From NCBI GenBank assembly GCA_902571955.1, contig CACGDZ010000001.1, forward strand, positions 1-64,000: a DNA stretch of 64,000 nucleotides, given 5' to 3'. This DNA comes from an uncultured Pelagibacteraceae bacterium. GTDB lineage: Bacteria; Pseudomonadota; Alphaproteobacteria; Pelagibacterales; Pelagibacteraceae. How positions within the stretch are numbered: position 1 is the first letter of the stretch; every line of letters starts with the position of its first letter. A program made the translations under genes and the position numbers. Below, in pieces: positions 40,252 to 47,355 of the stretch. A model generated the notes under the pieces. It searched no databases and was not told the origin of the DNA. It saw only the letters and a program-made list of their open reading frames with translations.

Positions 40252-41274
40252 TTAAACCAAACCTAGTCTCACAACAGATTTCGCATTCTCTGCCATACAA
40301 TCTTTTGCAGCTTTAAACTTAAAACCTAATAACTCTTCAGCATAAGAGGGGTCGGTTTGCATTAAAATTCCTAGATCAGGTATCATCATTTTAGCACTTG
40401 AGTCTATATAGCTTATCAACTTAACCATGAAATTTGGAAGCTCTTTTTTTGGAAGTTTCTTTGCATAAGCAGGCATTGCTTCAGCCATCAATTGGGATAA
40501 TTCGACCAATTTTTTTACCTCTTTTCCAACAATTAATCTTCTACCTCCAACTTTATCATTTCCAATACAAGCAACATGTGCTTTTGCAATATCTTTTACA
40601 TCAGAAATTAGAACAGCAAATTTAGGTGCTCCAGGAAATTTACCAGCCATAAATTGTCTAACATACTCAATTGAAGTACCTCCTTTTTTATCTAGAGCAT
40701 CACCAAAGACTCCACCAGGACAAATTGTTGTTAATTTATTTTTTAATCCTTTGCTTTCCATTAATTCCCAAGCAACTCTCTCAGCTTTAGTTTTTGATAA
40801 AAAATAATCATTTACCCCTTCTACCCAATTTTCGTCAGTCCAATCTTGTTCTCCAAATGTATAAGGATTAGTTCTGTTAGGTTTTCTAAACATAGCAACG
40901 ATAGAAGAAGTTTTAACGATTTGATCTACCCCAGCATTTATCCCTGCATTTAATACCCTTAAAGTACCATCTACTGCAGGAGGTAATAAACTTTCTCTAT
41001 TATTTGAAACTTTTATTGGAAAAGGAGATGCAATATGAAATATATATTTACATCCTTTAGCTGCATCATTCCATCCATCATCTCTAACAAGATCTAATTT
41101 AACAAAAGATAATTTATCTATAGTAGCGTATTTACTAATAGTATCTTTGGTTTGTTCAATTAAAGTTTCATTCCTTACTGTTCCTATGACTTCGTAACCA
41201 GAATTTAATAATTCTATTGCCGTGTGTTTTGCTATCCAACCGCTTATTCCAGTTAGCAATACTTTTTCTGACAT
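40252..41274 (-). CDS. NAD-dependent epimerase/dehydratase-type reductase (DFR-like)
   Basis: The 340-residue extended SDR begins LLTGISGWIAKHTAIELL (GxxGxxA variant) and has IFHIASPFP and the VKTSSIVAMF catalytic serine block. The Tyr-x3-Lys motif is in DYFLSKTKAERVAWEL, and TICPGGVFGDAL follows. This is the dihydroflavonol-4-reductase/aldehyde reductase subgroup that reduces carbonyls with NADPH. The substrate is unknown. Its ATG immediately follows the trxB stop with no spacer, so the two are likely cotranscribed. Confidence 0.8.
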   Translation of the reverse strand: MSEKVLLTGISGWIAKHTAIELLNSGYEVIGTVRNETLIEQTKDTISKYATIDKLSFVKLDLVRDDGWNDAAKGCKYIFHIASPFPIKVSNNRESLLPPAVDGTLRVLNAGINAGVDQIVKTSSIVAMFRKPNRTNPYTFGEQDWTDENWVEGVNDYFLSKTKAERVAWELMESKGLKNKLTTICPGGVFGDALDKKGGTSIEYVRQFMAGKFPGAPKFAVLISDVKDIAKAHVACIGNDKVGGRRLIVGKEVKKLVELSQLMAEAMPAYAKKLPKKELPNFMVKLISYIDSSAKMMIPDLGILMQTDPSYAEELLGFKFKAAKDCMAENAKSVVRLGLV

Positions 41275-42222
41275 TTAATTGTGTGAGAGATGTTTTTCTG
41301 CTTCAAGAGCTGCCATACACCCCATTCCAGCAGCTGTGACTGCTTGTCTGAAAATTTTATCTTTTACGTCCCCAGCTGCAAAAACTCCAGGTATATTAGT
41401 TTCAGTTGAGTCTGCTTTTGTGATTAAGTACCCTTCTTTATCCATTTCCAGCTGATCTTTAAATAGTTGAGTTGCTGGATCATGGCCAATAGCAATGAAT
41501 ACACCATCAAGCTTTAATTCTTGTGTTTTATTTGTTTTAACATTTTTAATTTTTATTCCATTAACATTTTTAGGATCTTTATCACCTAAAACATCTTCAA
41601 CTACAGAGTCCCAAATAATTTCAATTTTTTTATTCTCCATTAATTTTTTTTGAAGCATTTTCTCAGCTCTTAAACTGTCTCTTCTATGAATTAATTTTAC
41701 TTTTGATGCAAATTTTGTAAGAAACATTGCCTCTTCAACAGCTGCATTTCCTCCTCCAACGACTGCAACTTCTTTATTTTTAAAAAAGAAACCATCACAT
41801 GTTGCACAAGCAGAGACTCCAAATCCCCTAAATTCTTGTTCTGATTCTAAATTAAGCCATCTTGCCTGAGCACCCGTAGAAATAATTATACTATCAGCAG
41901 TATATTTTTGACCACTATCTCCAGTTGCCTCGAATGGAGAAGTTTTTAAATTTACATTACTTATATGATCTTCTATCATGTCTGTACCAACGGCTTTAGC
42001 TTGTTCTTTCATTTGTTCCATTAACCAAGGACCTTGTATTACCTCTGCAAATCCTGGAAAGTTTTCAACATCAGTTGTGGTAGTTAATTGACCACCAGGC
42101 TCAGATCCATGAACTAAAATTGGATTTAACATAGCTCGAGCCGCATAAACAGCAGCTGTGTATCCGGCAGGACCAGATCCAATTATTAACACTTTTGTGT
42201 GTTTAGTTGGATTTTGACTCAT
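41275..42222 (-). CDS. trxB: thioredoxin-disulfide reductase
   Basis: TrxB reduces thioredoxin with NADPH. The 315-residue protein has the FAD motif IIGSGPAGYTAAVYAARA, the redox-active disulfide CATCDG (in VSACATCDGFFF) and the NADPH motif VVGGGNAAVEEA. The FAD-binding end is GVFAAGDVKDKIFRQAVTAAG. All are canonical for the low-molecular-weight enzyme. It diverges from the ELM1-like gene across 21 bases. Confidence 0.97.
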   Translation of the reverse strand: MSQNPTKHTKVLIIGSGPAGYTAAVYAARAMLNPILVHGSEPGGQLTTTTDVENFPGFAEVIQGPWLMEQMKEQAKAVGTDMIEDHISNVNLKTSPFEATGDSGQKYTADSIIISTGAQARWLNLESEQEFRGFGVSACATCDGFFFKNKEVAVVGGGNAAVEEAMFLTKFASKVKLIHRRDSLRAEKMLQKKLMENKKIEIIWDSVVEDVLGDKDPKNVNGIKIKNVKTNKTQELKLDGVFIAIGHDPATQLFKDQLEMDKEGYLITKADSTETNIPGVFAAGDVKDKIFRQAVTAAGMGCMAALEAEKHLSHN

Positions 42223-42243
42223 ATGAAAGCTATATAGTGATTA

Positions 42244-43188
42244 ATGACTAAATTAAAAGGTATTTTATTAACTCAAGGTATGCACGGAATGATAAGCCAA
42301 GTTGAAGGATTGGCTAAAGCCCTTGAAATTGAATTTACACACCACAAGGTTGAACTAAATAATTTTTGGAATATGCTTCCACCAAAATTTACTCCCATCT
42401 CACAAAGTGTGTATAAAAAAATAGTGCACTTAGATTTTGATATAATTATATCCTGCGGAAGAAAGAGTGTAATTCCCTCAATTCATTTAAAAAGTATTTC
42501 AAATAAAAAAGTATTTAACATTCATATCCAGGATCCAAAAGTAGATTTAAACCATTTTGATTTTGTAATAGCTCCTGAACATGATGGAATAAAAGGTTCA
42601 AATGTAATTTCTACCAAAGGAGCAATACATTATCTTACAGAAAATGAAATCGAGGAAAATAAGCATTATTTAAATTCATTTATTAAAAAAGATGAAAGAA
42701 AAATTTGGTCTTTAATTTTGGGTGGGCCCACCAAATATTATGATTATTCAACAAAAAATATGAAACATATTTTTTCAATTTTTTATAAATTGTTAAAGAA
42801 ACATAATTTTCAACTTGTGGTAATTCCATCAATGAGAACACCACTGAATACTATTCATTATGCTAAAGAATTTTTTGGAGAAAATCACACAATTATAATG
42901 GATGTTGATAAGAGAGCTTATTTATCAGCACTAGGTTTATCTGAAAATATTGTGGTTACTTGTGACTCTAGCTCGATGATATCGGAAGCAGCTTTGACTG
43001 GAAAGCCTATTTATATAGCAAATATTTTACCAAAAAGAAATGATAAGAGATTTCAAAACTTTAGAAATCTATTTAGAGAATTAAATATCACAAGAAATTT
43101 AGGAGAAGAAATAGAAAATTGGAACTATGAAAAACTTGATGAAACGAATAGAGTTGCGAGAATATTAAAAACTAAAATCCAAAATTAA
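42244..43188 (+). CDS. ELM1-like protein (DUF1022)
   Basis: A 314-residue protein of the family named after plant mitochondrial fission factor ELM1. Recognisable segments are LTQGMHGMISQVEGLAKAL at the N-terminus, IISCGRKSV near residue 76, the HIQDPKVDLNHFDFVIAPEHDG block near residue 103, and VVTCDSSSMISEAALTGKPIY near residue 245. The last resembles the nucleotide-sugar site of GT-B glycosyltransferases and UDP-GlcNAc epimerases. In alphaproteobacteria these proteins are uncharacterised; a sugar-transfer role fits the fold and the glycosyltransferase two genes downstream. It shares one base with the next gene (TAATG). Confidence 0.78.
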   Translation: MTKLKGILLTQGMHGMISQVEGLAKALEIEFTHHKVELNNFWNMLPPKFTPISQSVYKKIVHLDFDIIISCGRKSVIPSIHLKSISNKKVFNIHIQDPKVDLNHFDFVIAPEHDGIKGSNVISTKGAIHYLTENEIEENKHYLNSFIKKDERKIWSLILGGPTKYYDYSTKNMKHIFSIFYKLLKKHNFQLVVIPSMRTPLNTIHYAKEFFGENHTIIMDVDKRAYLSALGLSENIVVTCDSSSMISEAALTGKPIYIANILPKRNDKRFQNFRNLFRELNITRNLGEEIENWNYEKLDETNRVARILKTKIQN

Positions 43189-43850
43189 TGTCATTTTTAA
43201 ATTCAATTAAAAACAATTCAAAAGAATATAATTTCCCTTTTAATCATTGGGAATATAGTAACGCTTTGTCAGAAGAGGCAATTGATGAAATAGTTAAAGC
43301 AGATATTCCTGATGTCAGTAAATATAATCTTAATTATGACGGAACAAGAGCAATAGATGGTGGAGCTGCAGAATTTAGGAAAGGTATAGCTTCAGGGGGA
43401 GAAGCAAAAAAGTTTAGATGTTTTATTAATAAAGAAAATTCCTATCAATTCCCAAATTTAGTAAAATTTATAAATGAACTTCAGTCCAAAGAAACATATG
43501 AAACAATTTCTAAAATGATAAATAAAGATTTATCAAATTCCTATGTTAGGGTTGAGGTAATATGCGATCGAGAAGGTTTTTGGCTTAAACCACATTGCGA
43601 TATAGAAGAAAAACTTATGTCAGGTTTAATATTTGTTAATAAAACCAATGAATCCGAGGACTTGGGTACTGATTTTTACAATGAAAAATTAGAAAAGGTA
43701 AAGACACTTCCTTACAAACATAATTATGGGTATCTTTTTACAAGTGGACCAAACACATGGCATGGAATGGAGAAGAAAAAAATTATAAAAGAAAGACGAT
43801 GTATTCAAGTAAATTATGTTACTTTTCCGACTGATTGGAAAGTAAAGTAA
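43188..43850 (+). CDS. 2-oxoglutarate/Fe(II)-dependent oxygenase-like protein
   Basis: The 220-residue protein has the HxD...H...R facial-triad pattern of 2OG-Fe(II) oxygenases. The pair is FWLKPHCDIEEKLMSG near residue 130, a distal His is in GPNTWHGMEKK near residue 190, and the 2OG-binding Arg is in KERRCIQVNYV. It likely hydroxylates a small molecule, sugar or protein side chain; the substrate is unknown. It lies between an ELM1-like gene and a glycosyltransferase with one-base overlaps on both sides, so the three form a translationally coupled operon. Confidence 0.75.
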   Translation: MSFLNSIKNNSKEYNFPFNHWEYSNALSEEAIDEIVKADIPDVSKYNLNYDGTRAIDGGAAEFRKGIASGGEAKKFRCFINKENSYQFPNLVKFINELQSKETYETISKMINKDLSNSYVRVEVICDREGFWLKPHCDIEEKLMSGLIFVNKTNESEDLGTDFYNEKLEKVKTLPYKHNYGYLFTSGPNTWHGMEKKKIIKERRCIQVNYVTFPTDWKVK

Positions 43851-44557
43851 TGATGGATAAATTAAGTTTAGTTATTCCTATACTAAATGAAGAAAAAAAT
43901 ATTTTACCTTTAACAAACAAAATTATTCAAAATTTAACTAAAATTAAATATGAAATTATTTTTGTTGATGACAGTTCGATAGATAATAGTAGGCAAAAGT
44001 TAAAAAAATTAAAAAAAAAATACAAATTTTTAAAGCCAATTTATAGGAACAAAAAAAGAGATCTTTGTCAATCCTGTTTTGATGGTATTAGAAAATCTAT
44101 ATACAAAAATATTTTGATCATGGATGGAGATTTACAGCATGATCCAAAATATATAAAAAAAATGTTAAAAATTTATAATAAATATAATCTTGATATAGTT
44201 ATTGGGTCAAGAAAACTTCTTGATGGTAAAAATAAAGGATTGTCAGAACCAAGAAGGTTCGCATCTATATTACTTATTTACTTATTTGGAATATTTAAGC
44301 TTGAAACTAACGATCCAATGAGTGGTTTTTTTTTATTTAAAAAAGAAATTTACCATGAAAATAAAAAATTTTTTTTTGGTAAAGGATTTAAAATTCTTGT
44401 AGATTTTTTAATAAATTCTAAGCAAAATTTACAAACAAAAGATGTAACTATAGATTTTAACCGAAGATATAATAGTGAAAGCAAAATGAGTTTAAAGGTT
44501 TTATTTATCTTGATCCAATTTTATTTAATTAGTTTAGTGAAAAAAATTTTTGTTTAA
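43850..44557 (+). CDS. family 2 glycosyltransferase, polyprenyl-phosphate-sugar type
   Basis: The 235-residue GT-A enzyme has LVIPILNEEKNILPL, then IIFVDDSSIDNSRQ and ILIMDGDLQHDPKYI with the DxD-like metal site. VIGSRKLLDGKNKGLSEPRR and TNDPMSGFFLFKKEI resemble dolichyl-phosphate-mannose synthase. Sequence ends with one hydrophobic segment (LFILIQFYLISLVKKIF) that could anchor it. I start it at the ATG at 43850, which overlaps the preceding stop (TAATG); the GTG-type start at 43835 is unnecessary. It probably transfers a sugar to a polyprenyl phosphate or a cell-surface glycan. It ends 9 bases from the carB fragment. Confidence 0.82.
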   Translation: MMDKLSLVIPILNEEKNILPLTNKIIQNLTKIKYEIIFVDDSSIDNSRQKLKKLKKKYKFLKPIYRNKKRDLCQSCFDGIRKSIYKNILIMDGDLQHDPKYIKKMLKIYNKYNLDIVIGSRKLLDGKNKGLSEPRRFASILLIYLFGIFKLETNDPMSGFFLFKKEIYHENKKFFFGKGFKILVDFLINSKQNLQTKDVTIDFNRRYNSESKMSLKVLFILIQFYLISLVKKIFV

Positions 44558-44566
44558 ATTCAATTA

Positions 44567-44818
44567 TTAAATATCCTGAAGGGATGTTACCTCTAATCTT
44601 TTTGTCTTAAGTGATTTAATCGCCTCCAGACATGCTTGTGCTGTTGACATATTAGTGCAATAAGGAACTTTATTTTTAAGTGTTGCCCTTCTTAAAGCTA
44701 TTGCATCACTTAATCGATGTTCACTGTTTCCAACCCTAGTATCTATTACTAGTCCAATTTTTTTAGAAGCTAAAATATCTACTATATGAGGTGAATTTGT
44801 GCTTACTTTATTTATAAT
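44567..44818 (-). repeat. direct repeat copy 1 (carB 3' end)
   Basis: This is the first of two same-orientation copies of the last 84 codons of carB, about 83% identical to copy 2 (47104-47355). Homology stops at 44818, exactly where the Anbu stop codon lies. Confidence 0.85.
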
Positions 44819-44830
44819 TATTTTTCCCAT
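44567..44830 (-). pseudogene. detached copy of the carB 3' end (MGS domain fragment)
   Basis: The 87-codon frame matches the last 83 residues of CarB encoded at 47104-50328: by eye 74 of 83 residues are identical, including [14 protein letters not shown] and [11 protein letters not shown]. It covers only the allosteric MGS-like domain, so it cannot be a working synthetase. Over the 252 aligned bases I count about 43 mismatches, most of them silent. The frame starts at an ATG inside the last codons of the Anbu gene (13-base overlap) and could be translated. It reads as a leftover 3' end from insertion or homologous exchange at carB; a retained ligand-binding protein is less likely. Confidence 0.88.
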
Positions 44831-45543
44831 TCAAATCTGGGAAATGAGTCAAAAACTTTAAATATTCCTTCTGACCACTGGTTACAAACTCGGGAATAAG
44901 TTTCGTCAGAAAGATTTAAACATTCAAGTGAAGCTAATTTTTCATTATCTTTTTTATGTACAGCAAAATCTATTGGTGGGCCTACTGTTAAATCACTTTT
45001 TAAGGTTGAGTCCATCGAAATTAATGCGCAACGTGATGCGTCTCCAATAGATACGTTTGGTTTGATTACTCTATCTAATATTGGTTTACCATATTTTACT
45101 TCTCCAATTACAAGATAAGGTTTGCTGTCTGCAGGTCTTATAAAATTTCCTTGAGGATATATTAAATATAGTTCGTGTTGCTGACCTTTGATTTGTCCTC
45201 CAACTATAAATGTTGAACCAAGTAAAACATTATCTGTATTAATTCCTTGAGGTGAGGAGTGCTCAATATTTAGTGAACCAATATAGGAAGCTATTTGTTC
45301 AAAATCAGAGCATGTATTTAAGTTCATTATCCCAGTTGAGCTTTTTAAATCTTTCTCTATTGATTTATAAACTGCTTGAGAGGTACCTAAATTTCCTGAA
45401 GTGACTATTACGATTGTTCTATCACCTACATCGTGAGTCATCATTTTGGAATAAATATTTACATTATCTAATCCAGCATTTGTCCTTGAGTCTGAGGCAA
45501 ACACAAGACCGTCATTTGTTTTAATTCCTATGCAGTAAGTCAT
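44818..45543 (-). CDS. proteasome-type protease, Anbu/BPH family
   Basis: Anbu is an HslV/proteasome-related N-terminal-nucleophile hydrolase that assembles into open rings. In this 241-residue protein, removal of Met leaves Thr as residue 1. Asp17 (in FASDSRTNAG) and Lys32 (in IYSKMM) then fall at the catalytic positions of proteasome beta subunits. VIVTSGNLGTSQAV and FIVGGQIKGQQHELYLIYP are typical of the family. Anbu genes usually sit with an ATP-grasp, an alpha-E (DUF403) and a transglutaminase-like gene; only the ATP-grasp gene is here, divergent across 112 bases. The 3' end abuts the carB-derived repeat. Confidence 0.92.
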   Translation of the reverse strand: MTYCIGIKTNDGLVFASDSRTNAGLDNVNIYSKMMTHDVGDRTIVIVTSGNLGTSQAVYKSIEKDLKSSTGIMNLNTCSDFEQIASYIGSLNIEHSSPQGINTDNVLLGSTFIVGGQIKGQQHELYLIYPQGNFIRPADSKPYLVIGEVKYGKPILDRVIKPNVSIGDASRCALISMDSTLKSDLTVGPPIDFAVHKKDNEKLASLECLNLSDETYSRVCNQWSEGIFKVFDSFPRFEWEK

Positions 45544-45655
45544 AGAGTAAAATAATTAATTAACTATAACATTTTTTTAAAATCAATTAAAAGCATAACA
45601 GATATATCTAAAATGCATTTGCTTATTTTATTTAATTATTAAACACTATAATTCT

Positions 45656-47101
45656 ATGATATCAAAACTTTGGAAAAACTATAACTCAAGTTATGCATAT
45701 GATGGTTATTTTACTAAAGATAATAAACTTCGGAAACATGCTGCAATAATTTCATCAATTTTAGAAAAATACGGTAAAAAAAAACTTCAAGAAATTGAAA
45801 AAAATTGCCAAAGTACAATTAGTGCCAGAGGTATTAATTTTAGAGTATATGCAGCTAACAATAGGGCAGAGGAAAAAAAATGGCCACTTGATATAATACC
45901 AAGAATAATACCGAAGTCACAATGGAACAAAGTTTCAAAGGGTTTAAAGCAGCGTGTAAAGGCCTTAAATTTATTTATTGATGATGTTTATAATCAAAAA
46001 AAAATATTCAAAGATAAAGTAGTACCAAAAGAAATTATTTTTAATTCTCCATTTTATGTAAAGGAATGTGAGGGTTTTTCTCCTAAACACAAAGCTTGGT
46101 CAAATATTTCTGGAATTGATTTAATTAGGAATTCTAATGGTGATTATTTAGTTTTAGAAGATAATTTAAGAGTACCCTCGGGTGTATCTTACATGCTTGA
46201 AAACAGGATGGTGATGCGAGATGTATTTCCTGAATTATTTACAAGATATAAAGTTGCATCAATTCATCAATACACAAATAAATTATTTAACTGTATGGTT
46301 GAATGTATTCCAAAAAAAACTTCAAACCCTCACATGGTGGTTCTAACACCTGGTATATACAACTCTGCTTATTTTGAGCACTCTTTCTTAGCTGAACAGA
46401 TGGGCATTGCTTTGGTTGAAGGAAAAGATTTATTTGTTGAGAATGATATCGTTTATATGAAGACTGTTAAAGGTCCATTAAAGGTTGATTGTATCTATAG
46501 ACGTCTTGATGACAATTTTTTAGATCCAAAAGTATTTTTCAAAGATTCACTGATTGGGGTGCCAGGATTATTTAAAAGCTGGCGTAAAGGAAATGTTGGT
46601 ATAATAAATGCAATAGGGACAGGTGTTGCTGACGACAAGGCGGTTTACTCTTATGTTAACAAAATGATTGTTTATTATCTAGGTGAACAACCTATCTTAA
46701 ATCAGGTAGAAACTTACTTATGTCATAATAAAAATGAGAGAAACTATGTTATTGAAAATATTTCTAAGTTAGTTGTTAAACCTGCTAACGCATCTGGTGG
46801 TTATGGTATAATGATTGGTCCTAAAGCAGACAAAAAAGAGAGAGATGAGGTAATAGCTAAAATCAAAAAAAATCCAAGAGAATATATTGCACAACCTCTT
46901 GAAACTCTTTCAACTGCCCCAACAATTACTGAAAATGATATTGAACCAAGACATCTCGATTTAAGACCATTTGTACTTAGTGGAAAAACTACATATGTAA
47001 GCACAGGGGGATTAACTAGGGTTGCGCTTAGAAAAGGAAGTACAATTGTTAATAGTTCCCAAGGTGGAGGATCTAAAGACACTTTAATTGTTGACGTATA
47101 G
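45656..47101 (+). CDS. circularly permuted type 2 ATP-grasp protein (COG2308)
   Basis: The 481-residue protein belongs to the permuted ATP-grasp group typically encoded with Anbu proteases and thought to ligate an amino acid or peptide. Visible blocks are IIPKSQWNKVSKGLKQRVKA and LVLEDNLRVPSGVSYMLENR near residue 170. Later come DGxx-like VDCIYRRLDDNFLDP, KPANASGGYGIMIG near residue 378 (phosphate-binding loop), and the ending GGLTRVALRKGS followed by NSSQGGGSKDT. The full family length is present. A TATAAT lies 3 bases before the ATG, too close for a normal leader. The stop is 2 bases from the convergent carB stop. Its function is not known in any detail. Confidence 0.88.
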   Translation: MISKLWKNYNSSYAYDGYFTKDNKLRKHAAIISSILEKYGKKKLQEIEKNCQSTISARGINFRVYAANNRAEEKKWPLDIIPRIIPKSQWNKVSKGLKQRVKALNLFIDDVYNQKKIFKDKVVPKEIIFNSPFYVKECEGFSPKHKAWSNISGIDLIRNSNGDYLVLEDNLRVPSGVSYMLENRMVMRDVFPELFTRYKVASIHQYTNKLFNCMVECIPKKTSNPHMVVLTPGIYNSAYFEHSFLAEQMGIALVEGKDLFVENDIVYMKTVKGPLKVDCIYRRLDDNFLDPKVFFKDSLIGVPGLFKSWRKGNVGIINAIGTGVADDKAVYSYVNKMIVYYLGEQPILNQVETYLCHNKNERNYVIENISKLVVKPANASGGYGIMIGPKADKKERDEVIAKIKKNPREYIAQPLETLSTAPTITENDIEPRHLDLRPFVLSGKTTYVSTGGLTRVALRKGSTIVNSSQGGGSKDTLIVDV

Positions 47102-47103
47102 AT

Positions 47104-47355
47104 TTATATATCTTGAAGAGAATTAACTTCTAATTTTTTAGTTTTAAGTGATTTGATTGCTTGCAAACATGCTTGAGCAGTAGACATATTAGTACAGTAT
47201 GGGACCTTATTTTTTAATGTCGCTCTTCTTAAAGCTATAGCATCGCTTAATCGGTGTTCACTATTTCCACCTCCAGTATTTATAACTAATGCAATCTTTT
47301 TGGAATCTAAAATATCTACTATATGAGGTGAACCTGTGCTTACTTTATTTATAAT
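47104..47355 (-). repeat. direct repeat copy 2 (3' end of intact carB)
   Basis: The second copy of the repeat described at 44567-44818, here forming the functional 3' end of carB. Homology between the copies ends near 47355. The roughly 45 bases next to that end differ only at a single codon, and identity falls towards the stop codon. Confidence 0.85.

Noticed and set aside
45647-45652. TATAAT as the promoter -10 of the ATP-grasp gene
   Set aside because: It is 3 bases from the ATG, which would put the transcript start inside the coding sequence, and no -35 lies at the right distance.
42244-47103. A classical integrative element or phage at the carB site
   Set aside because: No integrase, transposase, terminal inverted repeats or tRNA attachment site were found between trxB and carB; only the carB direct repeats support insertion.
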